Positions 14,802-24,061 of a stretch of 64,000 bases of DNA are shown piece after piece. This DNA is from Candidatus Villigracilis proximus. Lineage in GTDB: Bacteria; Chloroflexota; Anaerolineae; Anaerolineales; Villigracilaceae. The notes below the pieces were generated by a model. That model was not told the origin of the DNA and ran no database searches. It worked only from the letters and a program-made list of their open reading frames with translations. The stretch is taken from assembly GCA_016715195.1 (NCBI GenBank), contig JADKBB010000062.1, positions 1-64,000 on the forward strand, given 5' to 3'. Position numbers and translations under genes: made by a program. Within the stretch, counting starts at the first letter, position 1; every line of letters begins with the position of its first letter.

Positions 14802-16811
14802 CTATTTTTCGCAAAAAATAGTATTGAGTAATTTTTGCATCTCAGGCGTTGTATCAGAATTCCCAAATTCAGTGGCAAGTTTTTTACAGACCTGATATTT
14901 TTGGAAAGGGTCTTTTTTTATATCTTTGGCGATCTTTACTACTTCATCAAATTGATTGAGCCGCGTATATGCCTTTAGAAAGATCAGCCATTCAGATTTA
15001 TCAGTGGGGCGCAATCCTTGATTCCAGGCTTCATTTCCGAGTGTGGCGGCGTGATCCCAATTTCCGCGCTGACTGGCCAGCGATGCAGTTTGAAAATAAT
15101 AGCACCAGCCGTGTTCCGGTTCCGCCCCAAAAATGGACAATGGGGGAGTATGTGCTTCGGCGTTTACATTGATCAGGTCAATATCTGAATAATTTGCAGC
15201 AGATGTAATGTCAGTCTCTTCATAGGCTGAAATGATCGGATTTTTTCCATCCATGAAATGCACACAGGAGAATTGCGTGGGCTGGCTAAGTACCAGAAGT
15301 TTATCGAGATTAGGCTGTGTGAGAATGCCGCGCCTTTCAATGGGTTTTATCTCCCCGCCTTGCATGATGTCTAAAAGATTATTTTCATTTAAGACAATCG
15401 CATAGATCAATGGTTTTATGATTTGATGATCTGTGGATGCAGGATTGTAAATAAGATTTGCAGGTCCCCAAACGAAATAATCCTCTTCAATGGCTGTGAT
15501 TGGATAATTGGCTGCCAGCGTGGTTTCGGGTTGGAATTCAGGCGCACGCCAACTGACTTGCCACCAGAAATCGCGAAAGGAAGCTGTCTGCTCTGCGGCG
15601 CGCGCGCCATTATGGAAATGGGTAAGGGTTGCAATCGTGACCAGAAAAGCCAGTGCGCTATGGCGTATCTTTTTATTGGATATTGAATAAAGCAAACCAA
15701 CCATCAGCATTGCCGAACCCAGCGATGCAGCGAGTGCATAACGGGAATAGACCTCAAAGATCAGGCGTCGATTCACAAAAATAACAGGAAAAAGACTCAG
15801 GATAACAGAAGCAAGCCCGGCGGCGATGGAAGCGGTCTGCCATCCATTTTCTTCGGTCTCGGCTTCTTTGTCGCTTTCCAGATATTTTGATCCTGAAACA
15901 ATCAAAGCGATGATGAGTGCGGCGATCCCAAAACTTAAAAGATGATCTCGGACCCGCAGGCCAGTGTTAAATAAATAAAGTGGAACTCCCCATGCGAGAA
16001 AGGCCGCCTTGATCGTGTCTTGAAAAAGAGCCAGCGCCAGCCAAAAGCCGTTGAGCAGCGGATTTGCTGAAATGGTTTGCAGTTGCGCGCCGATGTCTGT
16101 GGCTTTGCGTTCACTTTCAAATAAAATGATACGCCAGAAAAAGAATCCGGCTGGAATGATCGCGCTCGGCAGCCATTGTTTGAACGATATAAACGATGTT
16201 TGTGTAAAAGATTTTTTAATATCCTTATTAAGCAGGTAAATAGAGATGATCCGGAATAATTCAAATCCAAAAAAATATTCAACCAGCCCAAGATAAAAAA
16301 TGCCGGTCACGATTGCAGACAGAAGCAATATATATTTTTTCCATCCCGAAATCAAAATTGCTTTTATGGTGAGCGCAATGGATAGTATTGCGAGAAAAAG
16401 ACTAAAGAGTTGTGATTGATAATCGATTGGATTGGTCTGTGAAAGAAAGCCCGGGTAGATTACAAAAAGGATCGCGATCCAGGTATTCGCACTTTTATTT
16501 TTCGGCCAGATCATTTGAAAGAGCCAATACGCGCAGACACCGCTTAGAAAACGAAAAAAATATCCGCTTAAATGATAGAGAAGAATATTGTCGCCAAAAA
16601 GAAAATATGCAGGCCCCATGACAAATGCCCGCATGGGTCTATCGCTGCTGAATACAAGTGAAAAAATATCTGCGCCCCCGGCTTTTCCCGCAAAGATCAA
16701 ATACCAATCATCGTTTATCAATCCGATTTTTTGAATAAATGGAAGATAGACCAAAGCCGAGATAACCAGCAATAATAAAAATGGAATCCAATTTGATAAT
16801 TTTTTTCTCAA
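14802..16811 (-). CDS. membrane glycosyltransferase-like protein with C-terminal repeat region
   Basis: This 669-residue protein has about ten or more hydrophobic segments in residues 1-400. An early GLINDDWYLIF segment supplies the DDW acidic pair seen in GT39/ArnT-type membrane glycosyltransferases after the first membrane helix. The C-terminal 130 residues are soluble and look helical (ASLASQRGNWDHAATLGNEAW...), like TPR units. The start is TTG at 16811 with GGAGG six bases before it. Likely role: transfer of a lipid-linked sugar to an envelope glycan or protein. The substrate is unknown. Confidence 0.8.
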   Translation of the reverse strand: MRKKLSNWIPFLLLLVISALVYLPFIQKIGLINDDWYLIFAGKAGGADIFSLVFSSDRPMRAFVMGPAYFLFGDNILLYHLSGYFFRFLSGVCAYWLFQMIWPKNKSANTWIAILFVIYPGFLSQTNPIDYQSQLFSLFLAILSIALTIKAILISGWKKYILLLSAIVTGIFYLGLVEYFFGFELFRIISIYLLNKDIKKSFTQTSFISFKQWLPSAIIPAGFFFWRIILFESERKATDIGAQLQTISANPLLNGFWLALALFQDTIKAAFLAWGVPLYLFNTGLRVRDHLLSFGIAALIIALIVSGSKYLESDKEAETEENGWQTASIAAGLASVILSLFPVIFVNRRLIFEVYSRYALAASLGSAMLMVGLLYSISNKKIRHSALAFLVTIATLTHFHNGARAAEQTASFRDFWWQVSWRAPEFQPETTLAANYPITAIEEDYFVWGPANLIYNPASTDHQIIKPLIYAIVLNENNLLDIMQGGEIKPIERRGILTQPNLDKLLVLSQPTQFSCVHFMDGKNPIISAYEETDITSAANYSDIDLINVNAEAHTPPLSIFGAEPEHGWCYYFQTASLASQRGNWDHAATLGNEAWNQGLRPTDKSEWLIFLKAYTRLNQFDEVVKIAKDIKKDPFQKYQVCKKLATEFGNSDTTPEMQKLLNTIFCEK

Positions 16812-16842
16812 CCAAGCCTCCGTGAATTGGTTTTATTATAAA

Positions 16843-17854
16843 TTACTCGACCATGTACTTAATATTTTGGATCGGCGTGCGGATGACGAGATCGCAGCCC
16901 GGCCAGATTGCATCCACGCCCGCATCTTTCGCCCTGACAATTGATTCGCGTATTTGGGCATCATCTCCCCGAAAGAGAGTCTCTACGGGATCAAGATTGC
17001 CAAACAGCAATGTATCCCTGAGAGCCAGTCGTGCCGCCGCCAGATCAACTGTCTGGTCGAGAGAGATCGCGTCCGCTCCCGTTTGCGCCAGCAGATTAAG
17101 TGATCCCGTCACATTCCCGCAGACCGATAAAACATTCGGCTTGGGAAGTTTTTCAATTAATAACTTTTCAGCCGGCAAAACAAATTGCTCATATTTACCC
17201 GGACCAATAAAAGCGGGTGAGCCGCCCATATCATGAATGGTGACAAAATCTGCGCCCGCTTCTCGATAGGCAGTGCCAACATCCGCAAGGAAAGAGGAAA
17301 GAAGAACGAGCGCATCAGTAACAGCCTGCGGTTCCTTCTTCATTTCGATGAACATATTTTTTACATCCACGACCAACAGCAACAATGTATACGGCCCGGG
17401 GATCATGCCCCCGATGACCGCATCATTCCCAATATCTTCCTTTAATAATTTGATGGCTTCGCAAACTGTCTGTATACGCCCCAGACTTCGGATGTCTTTT
17501 AGAAGATTCCAAAGAAGACTTCCGAAGTCTCTCAACCAAATCTTTTGCAGACCCAAACAACCCCGCATGCTTCACCTGCGGAAACTCAAACTCGCGATCC
17601 TCGCGGAAGTTAAGCTCCGCGCCTAACGCCTCTGCTTCCACATACAGATCCAAAGGCAGAACCGCCGAAGGGAATCCGCTTAACTTAAATGTACTCGCCG
17701 CCGCCTTCGCCAGCTTCTGCGCATCATGGTGAACCTCATGAAAGATCAATCCCTCACTCTGCAATCCCTCCGCAGTGACATGGATCAACCCGCTGAAAGC
17801 AGGCTGAGTATCTATTTTTTTACCCGATAACAAATCCAATATTTTTTCACGCAT
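16843..17854 (-). CDS. MtaA/UroD-family methyltransferase, frameshifted
   Basis: Two reading frames together encode an uroporphyrinogen-decarboxylase-fold protein of about 335 residues like the corrinoid-protein:cofactor methyltransferases MtaA/MtbA. The N-terminal part (17854 to about 17530) ends at SAKDLVERL. The C-terminal part resumes with LGRIQTVCEAIKLLKEDIG and has VSVCGNVTG-like and LFGNLDPVETLF motifs. The frame changes inside a 48-nt element with AGACTTCGGA ends (17483-17530). The GTG eight codons into the family start is not needed: ATG at 17854 follows AAAGGTG. In this locus it probably moves methyl groups from the corrinoid protein to a cofactor such as tetrahydrofolate. The frameshift could be a real insertion or an assembly error. 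Confidence 0.82.
17483..17530. repeat. paired palindromic element inside the MtaA-like gene
   Basis: The 48-nt element is bounded by AGACTTCGGA and TCCGAAGTCT. Each end is itself a near-palindrome of 15 nt (AGACTTCGGATGTCT and AGACTTCCGAAGTCT). The same 15-nt word occurs at 54302-54316 and 54735-54749. Confidence 0.65.
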
Positions 17855-17904
17855 ATGCTTCACCTTTAAAATAATAACGGATTACCCCTTCGAGTCACAA
17901 AACC

Positions 17905-17985
17905 CGTAATTGATAATCCATTATCACCCTTTCACTATTGCTTTGAACTTCACACTTATTACTCGTTACTTATTACTTCTCACTA
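17905..17985. repeat. intergenic short-period repeat (TTACT family)
   Basis: Repeated TTATTACT/TCGTTACT/TTATTACTTCT-like words, preceded by TAATTGATAATCCATTATCA with local inverted symmetry. It fills the gap between two minus-strand genes. Confidence 0.5.
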
Positions 17986-18864
17986 TTACTTCACAGCCTT
18001 CGCAATTGCCGCAATATGCTCGGGAGTATTTCCACAGCAGCCGCCTACAACCTTCGCGCCCAATTCAACATACTTCTTTGCATAGGTCGCCATATCTTCA
18101 GGCCCCATGTCATACACGCCCTGCTCGGTCTCAATATCCATGTGCGGGACACCAGCATTCGGCTTGACCCACAACGGGAAGTTCGGAATGGTCGCCACAT
18201 ATTCTTTCACAACGGCTTCCATGTTTTCAAGTGTTGTGCCGCAATTCGCGCCGATCAGAGTCGCGCCCATTTCACTGTAACGCTTGATCACATCCTTGGG
18301 TTTCACGCCCATCATCGAGCGTGTGCCGCGGTCATAACTAAATGAGACAACGATCGGCAGGTCGGTTGCAGAGCGTGCGCCTTCAAATGCGGCGGTGGTC
18401 TCTTCAAAAGAGAACATCGTTTCGATCAGAAGAAAATCCACGCCGCCATCGGCCAGAGCTTTGGCTTGTTCGGCAAAAGTTGCCCTTACATCGTCAGCTT
18501 CCACCGGACCATACGGCTTGACCAAAGCGCCGATGGGTCCCATCGAACCGGCCACCAGTCCATTGTTCAGTGAAGCGGCTTTGCGTGCAATCTCCGCCGC
18601 GCGGATATTTACTTCCGGCGTCCGATCCTGATATTTTGAATCCTTCATTCTCATGCGTGTGCCGCCGAAAGTGCAGGTCAAAATAATATCTGACCCGGCG
18701 TTGGCGAACGAACTCGCAAGTTTCAAAAGCGTATCAGGATCATCAATGATCAAATCCTCCGGCGGCTTGCCGGGCTTCAGCCCCATCTTTTGCAAATTAG
18801 ATCCCGTTGCTCCATCCGCAACAAGAATTTCCCCTGAATTCAATCTTTCCAAAAATTTATTCAT
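17986..18864 (-). CDS. homocysteine S-methyltransferase family protein
   Basis: This 292-residue protein is a zinc-dependent homocysteine methyltransferase domain, equivalent to the N-terminal module of MetH or to betaine-homocysteine methyltransferase. Visible: the opening VADGATGSNLQKMGL, LTCTFGG, the first zinc-ligand motif GANCGTT, and the second GGCCGNTPEHI near the C-terminus. It would pass a methyl group from a donor, here plausibly the methylated corrinoid protein or a methylated amine, to homocysteine. Position in the corrinoid locus suggests a methyl acceptor route. AGGAGAG precedes the ATG. Confidence 0.9.
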   Translation of the reverse strand: MNKFLERLNSGEILVADGATGSNLQKMGLKPGKPPEDLIIDDPDTLLKLASSFANAGSDIILTCTFGGTRMRMKDSKYQDRTPEVNIRAAEIARKAASLNNGLVAGSMGPIGALVKPYGPVEADDVRATFAEQAKALADGGVDFLLIETMFSFEETTAAFEGARSATDLPIVVSFSYDRGTRSMMGVKPKDVIKRYSEMGATLIGANCGTTLENMEAVVKEYVATIPNFPLWVKPNAGVPHMDIETEQGVYDMGPEDMATYAKKYVELGAKVVGGCCGNTPEHIAAIAKAVK

Positions 18865-18881
18865 CCTGCTCTCCTTTTTTT

Positions 18882-18958
18882 ACCACGAAGGAGACAAAGG
18901 GTCACAAAGGTTTTTTTAAATCTTTTCCTTTGTGTACCTTCGTGACACTTTGTGGTTA
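18882..18958. repeat. intergenic palindromic repeat (CCACGAAGG family)
   Basis: TACCACGAAGGAGACAAAGG and, on the other side of a T-rich loop, CCTTTGTGTACCTTCGTG...TTTGTGGTT form an imperfect hairpin built of ACGAAGG/ACAAAGG words. Related words occur at 23991-24048 and 55421-55460. Confidence 0.7.
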
Positions 18959-18965
18959 ATATTTT

Positions 18966-21002
18966 TTACTTAACCTTGAAATTCTTCGCCATCGGGTCCG
19001 CCACACGATTTGGAATCAAATGCGCAATGTGGGGGAAAGGTTCGCTCATGTGCGGGAAACTCGTTGCAAGCATAAACTGATTTTGGAATTCAGGATCAGT
19101 TGGCAATTCAAATCTTTCAACCTTGCGAGTCACTTCTTCAATTTCTCTGCGCTTCTCAACATTCAACAGAGCGATCCGCGCACCGTCACCCGCCGCATTT
19201 CCAACCGCATACACATGATCCAAAACACAATCAGGGATCAGCCCGATCAGCATGGCTTTTTCTTTATCAATATAACTGCCGAAGCCGCCAGCGAGAATGA
19301 TTTTATCAGGAGTTTCCAAACCAGAGCGCTTTAACAAAGTCCGCGCTGCGGTGAAGAGCGCCGCCTTCGCCAATTGAATCTGCCGTACATCCTGCTGAGT
19401 CATGGGGATGTCGCGTCCGATGGAAGTTTCCTCGGCCCAGGCAATCACATACTCCCAGCCGCTCTCTCCCTTTCGAATACGTTTCGACTCAAGCCCCTGC
19501 TTGAACTTGCCCCGAGAATCAACGATCCCCGCTCTGAATAATTCTGCCACTCCGTCGATGATGGCCGAGCCGCAAATCCCTTTGACCTTCCCGATGAACT
19601 CAGCGTGGTCTGTGTTCCAGCCGTCCACCCCGATGACTTTATATCGCGGCTCAAGAGTCTTATCGTCAATTTCAATGCGTTCCATCGCACCGGGCGCGGC
19701 CCGCATTCCATATTCCACGTGCGCGCCTTCAAGCGCCGGCCCCGTAGGCGTGGACGTACACACAAGACGTTTGCGATTTCCCAGAACAAGCTCGGCGTTT
19801 GTGCCCACATCGATCAACAGCCAGTTCTCATCCTGTTTGTGCGGTTCTTCGGCAACGATCACCGCGCTGGTATCCGCACCGACAAATGAAGCGATGGTGG
19901 GCAGCACATGGATATTGCCCGAGGGATTAATGTGCAGTCCCAACTCACGCGCCTTCACATCCACTGACTTGTGAATCGCGGGCACGAAGGGCGCGAGTCC
20001 CAGATCTTTGGGATGTAAATTCAAGAGGATGTGGTGCATGGTGGAATTACCCACCAGAACCATTTCCAAAATTTCACTGGTCTTGATGTTTGCCGTCTTT
20101 GCGGCCTGTTTCAATAATTTATTCAGCGTGGAAATAATGGCCTTGTGTAATTTCTCAAGCCCGTCAGGATATTCAATTGTGTATTGAATGCGAGACATCA
20201 CATCTTCGCCATACACAATTTGCGGATTCATTTCTGATTCTGCGGCGAGCATTTCACCGGTGCGCAGGTTACATAAATAGAGCGCAACGGTTGTCGAGCC
20301 AATATCCACTGCCGCGCCGTAACTGTCTTCCACGTATCCGGCTTGCACTTCGATCACTTCGCGATCCTGCCAAACCGAAACAGTCACATTCCATTTTGCT
20401 TCACGCAGCGTGGAGGATAAAGTCCGCAGACATTGATAGTCAATATTAAACTCATGCCAGCGCGGAAGTTTTTCCTCGGTGCCGCGCACCAATGCCATGG
20501 AAGTTTCCAGTCCCTTGGCGAGTCTTTCCCAATCTGCGATCGGTCTCTCCAGCGTGGGTGGACTCATCGAAACCAGATATTTCCGCACCGACGGTTTGAC
20601 TTCGATCTCACGATTGCTGGCGCTTTTGCGTACGATCTGTTTGTTGCCGCGGCTTTCTTCGGGAACATTGATCAGCACATCGCCCTGTATTTTGCATTGA
20701 CAGGAAAGCCGCACCTGGCCCACTTCCCAGCCTTTATCTTTTAATAACTTGGGTCTGCGTGCAAAATATGCAGCTTCTTCGGTGGTGACAGGCGAAACGT
20801 TTTCACGCTTTGAATCAATGTTGTATTTTTCAAAGCGGCCTTCTTCGATCAAGACCATACACTTGCCGCAGGTGGCATTCTCAGCGCAAATGGATTCGAT
20901 CTCCACGCCGAGGTCGCGCGCTGCGGAACGAATGGACTGGCCTTCTTCCACTTGTCCACGGGAGCCGGAGGGTTGCAGGATGATGTTGTGTTTTTGGGTC
21001 AT
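18966..21002 (-). CDS. reductive activator of corrinoid proteins (RACo), ASKHA/2Fe-2S
   Basis: This 678-residue protein has an N-terminal plant-type [2Fe-2S] ferredoxin domain with ligands C39-x5-C45-x2-C48 and C101, then a linker and an ASKHA ATPase domain (AAVDIGSTTVALYL; LLIDVGTNAELVLG; IILAGGFGSYID), the DUF4445/RACo pattern. RACo reduces inactive Co(II) corrinoid back to Co(I) at the expense of ATP. I start at 21002, since the upstream in-frame extension is entirely repeat sequence. Its presence ties the whole 16.8-26.9 kb locus to corrinoid methyl transfer. Confidence 0.92.
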   Translation of the reverse strand: MTQKHNIILQPSGSRGQVEEGQSIRSAARDLGVEIESICAENATCGKCMVLIEEGRFEKYNIDSKRENVSPVTTEEAAYFARRPKLLKDKGWEVGQVRLSCQCKIQGDVLINVPEESRGNKQIVRKSASNREIEVKPSVRKYLVSMSPPTLERPIADWERLAKGLETSMALVRGTEEKLPRWHEFNIDYQCLRTLSSTLREAKWNVTVSVWQDREVIEVQAGYVEDSYGAAVDIGSTTVALYLCNLRTGEMLAAESEMNPQIVYGEDVMSRIQYTIEYPDGLEKLHKAIISTLNKLLKQAAKTANIKTSEILEMVLVGNSTMHHILLNLHPKDLGLAPFVPAIHKSVDVKARELGLHINPSGNIHVLPTIASFVGADTSAVIVAEEPHKQDENWLLIDVGTNAELVLGNRKRLVCTSTPTGPALEGAHVEYGMRAAPGAMERIEIDDKTLEPRYKVIGVDGWNTDHAEFIGKVKGICGSAIIDGVAELFRAGIVDSRGKFKQGLESKRIRKGESGWEYVIAWAEETSIGRDIPMTQQDVRQIQLAKAALFTAARTLLKRSGLETPDKIILAGGFGSYIDKEKAMLIGLIPDCVLDHVYAVGNAAGDGARIALLNVEKRREIEEVTRKVERFELPTDPEFQNQFMLATSFPHMSEPFPHIAHLIPNRVADPMAKNFKVK

Positions 21003-21061
21003 AGGGTTGACGATTGACGACGGACGATTGACCACGGTCTGCGGTCTATCGTCCATGGTCG
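21003..21061. repeat. intergenic repeat (GACGATTGACGACGG family)
   Basis: GACGATTGACGACGGACGATTG and its approximate complement (GGTCTATCGTCCATGGTCG) form a palindromic spacer between two minus-strand genes. The related GTGGACAG/CGTCCACGGTCTAT hairpin lies at 50666-50699. Confidence 0.6.
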
Positions 21062-21352
21062 TTATTGGGAGGAACTGTCCCGGCGTGGAATCTCTATTTT
21101 GGCAAACTCAGTTTCCAGTTCAGAAAGAAGCGCTTCTGCAACTTCCTCGGGAGTGCCTTCGCGTTCGACCCACGGTCCGCGTTTGTATTGTGCGCTGTAA
21201 TCCTCTGTGGAGGTTGAGCCGGTTGCCATCGCGTAGGCGTCTATCGCGTTTTGAATTTTTTGCGAAAGTTGTTTTTTGACGGTGCGCCCATCGCCTTCAA
21301 CAGTGAAGGAGGAGGGGATATGTTTCCAGTAAAAGATGCGGTATCTAGCCAT
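21062..21352 (-). CDS. small conserved protein, virulence-factor-domain (PF13769-like)
   Basis: This 96-residue protein matches the pattern RIFYWKHIPSSFTVE...VKKQLSQKIQNAIDAYAM, which I associate with the small PF13769 family often seen next to corrinoid methyltransferase genes. No catalytic motif is evident. It lies just upstream of RACo in the same direction. Role unknown; a partner of the methyltransferase system is plausible from position only. Confidence 0.65.
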   Translation of the reverse strand: MARYRIFYWKHIPSSFTVEGDGRTVKKQLSQKIQNAIDAYAMATGSTSTEDYSAQYKRGPWVEREGTPEEVAEALLSELETEFAKIEIPRRDSSSQ

Positions 21353-21423
21353 GTGTTTGCCTCGTGAAATTATATATAATTTTAGTTCGTGATTTTACGT
21401 GAGGTTGGGGATGCGGTCAATGT

Positions 21424-21450
21424 AAAAATTGACCCCGCATTTGCGGGGTC
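21424..21450 (-). terminator. intrinsic terminator after the ECF transporter
   Basis: GACCCCGCA and TGCGGGGTC pair around a short loop, and on the minus strand an AATTTTTAC tract follows. It ends the operon that includes ecfT. Confidence 0.85.
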
Positions 21451-21457
21451 ATGATGA

Positions 21458-22231
21458 TTAGATGAGCGATCTTTCCCATAATAGAAGTGCGATTGCAAAC
21501 AAAATAAAAAATAGGATCAGGGCGATGCCTGTTTTTGTCCAGTGGAATTGTTTGGTGTAGGTGCGGTCGGGATAGGCGCCGAAGCCGCGTGATTCGATGG
21601 CGAGCGCGGTGTTCTCGGCTTTGCGCAGCCCGTTGACGATGACCGTGAACATGTAACGCTGCCACAAGCGGAAGCGATGCTGAAGCGGGGAGCGTGCGGC
21701 CCGCCCGCGGATGGCGTGCGCGGCTTTGACCGCGTCCACTTCCTGCTGCACGACGGGCAGAAAGCGCAAGGCCATGAATACGGTGAAGGCGTAACGATAG
21801 GGCATACCGATGCTAACCAGCCCGACCATCAGGTCGCGGATGTCGGTTGTCCAAATTAAGATGAAGGAAGCCAGGACCATGATCGTGATGCGCAGAAAAT
21901 ATTGCAGGCCTTTATCAAATCCCTGCTGACCAAGAGTGAAGCCGGCGATATTTATATAACTCGTGGATGGTGTTGAAAAAAGATGCACGAAGAATAACAG
22001 CGTGCCCATGATAAGAATGATGGGCATGGCCTGCCAGACAGACTTGAATGGAATTCTGGCGAGGAAGATCATAATGAAGAATAGTAATCCAAGCATGACA
22101 AGCCGCGCCGAATTATCGGTGAGTTGAAATGTGACCAGAATGACAAGCACGACCCACAGCAATTTGCTTAACGCGTCAATGCGGGTGAAGAACGAACCAT
22201 TGTCAATATATCGCAGGGAATGTTCGCTCAT
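21458..22231 (-). CDS. ecfT: ECF transporter transmembrane protein EcfT
   Basis: This 257-residue membrane protein has five or six hydrophobic segments and the two cytoplasmic coupling motifs AIRGRAA and AIESRGFGA, the Ala-Arg-Gly type motifs through which EcfT contacts the ATPases. It overlaps the ATPase gene by four bases. It forms the energising module with the fused ATPase and the S component upstream. Confidence 0.93.
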   Translation of the reverse strand: MSEHSLRYIDNGSFFTRIDALSKLLWVVLVILVTFQLTDNSARLVMLGLLFFIMIFLARIPFKSVWQAMPIILIMGTLLFFVHLFSTPSTSYINIAGFTLGQQGFDKGLQYFLRITIMVLASFILIWTTDIRDLMVGLVSIGMPYRYAFTVFMALRFLPVVQQEVDAVKAAHAIRGRAARSPLQHRFRLWQRYMFTVIVNGLRKAENTALAIESRGFGAYPDRTYTKQFHWTKTGIALILFFILFAIALLLWERSLI

Positions 22232-23955
22232 TGCATGGCTCCGATGAAATCGTCCACGGTGTTTAAACCGTCGGGGACGGTGATGCCTAGTCCGCGCAGA
22301 CCATCTACGAGGCGGCGCAGTGTGGTGGTGCGCAGGGATGCGCGTTCGACCAACTCAGGAGATTGGAAAAGAATATCAGGACTGCCGTCAAATATTTTTT
22401 CGCCGTTCGCCATCACAATGGCGCGGTCGATGTGTGTATCCACGAGACGCATGTCGTGTGTGATCATCAAAATGGTAATGCCTTCACGCCGCAGATTATT
22501 AATCAACAGCATGAGTCTTTCAGTGAGACGGCGATCCTGCCCGTAGGTGGGTTCATCCACGATCAGAAGTTTGGCGCTTCCGCCGATCAGCATGGTCGCC
22601 ACGCCGAGTCTGCGTTTTGCGCCGGCGCTCAACGAAAACGGATGACTATCTGCGGTGTCGGTGATATCCAAACGTGCAAGCATATCTTCCACACGCTGAT
22701 TCACAACGGCTTGATCGTCAATGCCTTGCGCGAGCAAACTGTATTCCAATTCTTCGCGCACGGTATCGCATAAAAATTGATGTTCTGGATTCTGGAAGAC
22801 GAGCGCGATTTGATTCGCAAGATCCTGGACTTTCCAACGCTTCGCACTTTGGCCGAACATGGTCATTTCACCCGCAGTCGGTTTCAGCAACCCGACCAGG
22901 AGTTTGCTAAGCGTGCTTTTGCCCGCTCCGTTTTGTCCGACGATGGCGACGATCTCACCCTGTTTGATGTCAAATGAAACACTGCGCAAGGCTTTGAATT
23001 TGTTACCGTACGCGAATTCGATATTCTCAGCGTGGATCAAAGTCTCAGAGTCAGTGACCAGTTTTTCGTTAGGTTTTGATGCGTGAAATTTTAAATCCGC
23101 AAAATCTTTTACCGCTTCGGCCACCGTAATCGGCACGGACTTGTTGAACTGTCCGCTGGCTTTTAGGCGCAGACCGATCTCTGTCGGTTCGGGCAGCCAG
23201 ACGCCCAGCTCAAGCATTTTATTTCCATGCTGTGTGATGACATCACGCGGCGATCCCTGTGCAACCACGCGCCCTTCGGCGAGCAGAATAATGTCATCGG
23301 CTTCAGCCATGAATTCATCAAGGTCCTTGGTAACGAGGATCACGGTCTTGCCTTCATCACGCAGGCGCAAGATCAATTGGTGGACGGAGTGGGTGGTGGC
23401 GGGGTCGAGATTGGCGGTGGGTTCATCCAAAACGATCAGCGGAGTCTGCATGGCGATGACAGAGGCCAGCCCCAGTTTTTGAGTCTGCCCGCCGGATAAA
23501 GCCCAGACGAGATTATTCCGCAGGTGCTGCATTCCCACATAATTAAGGGACTGCTCCACACTCTCCAGAATATCCATTGGGTCGCGGCGCAAATTCTCAG
23601 GGCCAAAGGCGATCTCATCTTCCACTTTGAGCGTGGCGAACATCCACTCGGGGTCTTGAAACAACATCCCCGTGGACTTGGCTAATTCCTGCACAGGCAC
23701 TTTGGAAATATCCTGTCCTTCGACAGTGACGGTGCCGGTTAATTTTCCGCCCAAAATTTGCGGGATGATGCCATTCAACAGCATACACAAAGTGGATTTG
23801 CCCGAGCCCGAAGGCCCAACCAGTAACGTAAAAGACCCGCGCTGCACTGTGAGATTTACATCAGACAGTGCGGGCGCAGGCTTATCGTAGTGCTTATAAG
23901 TAACTTGCTCGAACCGGACAAGCGGTTCACCAATGGACTTTATTTCTGTTGTCAA
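22228..23955 (-). CDS. ecfA: ECF transporter ATPase, fused EcfA-EcfA'
   Basis: This 575-residue protein is two ABC ATPase domains in one chain. The first has Walker A GPSGSGKST (residues 47-55), signature ALSGGQTQKL and LDEPTANLD. The second has GQNGAGKST, signature SLSAGAKRRLG and VDEPTYGQD. It energises uptake of the substrate held by the S component. Two-domain ATPases of this kind go with YkoE-type S components. The stop overlaps the ecfT start. Confidence 0.95.
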   Translation of the reverse strand: MTTEIKSIGEPLVRFEQVTYKHYDKPAPALSDVNLTVQRGSFTLLVGPSGSGKSTLCMLLNGIIPQILGGKLTGTVTVEGQDISKVPVQELAKSTGMLFQDPEWMFATLKVEDEIAFGPENLRRDPMDILESVEQSLNYVGMQHLRNNLVWALSGGQTQKLGLASVIAMQTPLIVLDEPTANLDPATTHSVHQLILRLRDEGKTVILVTKDLDEFMAEADDIILLAEGRVVAQGSPRDVITQHGNKMLELGVWLPEPTEIGLRLKASGQFNKSVPITVAEAVKDFADLKFHASKPNEKLVTDSETLIHAENIEFAYGNKFKALRSVSFDIKQGEIVAIVGQNGAGKSTLSKLLVGLLKPTAGEMTMFGQSAKRWKVQDLANQIALVFQNPEHQFLCDTVREELEYSLLAQGIDDQAVVNQRVEDMLARLDITDTADSHPFSLSAGAKRRLGVATMLIGGSAKLLIVDEPTYGQDRRLTERLMLLINNLRREGITILMITHDMRLVDTHIDRAIVMANGEKIFDGSPDILFQSPELVERASLRTTTLRRLVDGLRGLGITVPDGLNTVDDFIGAMQ

Positions 23956-23990
23956 ATTAAACCTGAGTTTTTATATGATCTTGCGGGGAT

Positions 23991-24048
23991 AGTCACAAAG
24001 ACACAAAGATCAAAACTTTGAGGTTCTCTTTGTGCCCTTCGTTACTTT
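23991..24048. repeat. intergenic palindromic repeat (ACAAAG family)
   Basis: AGTCACAAAGACACAAAG pairs partly with CTCTTTGTGCCCTTCGT across a short loop, between the S component and ATPase genes. It is related to 18882-18958. Confidence 0.6.
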
Positions 24049-24061
24049 CGACTGCTGAAAA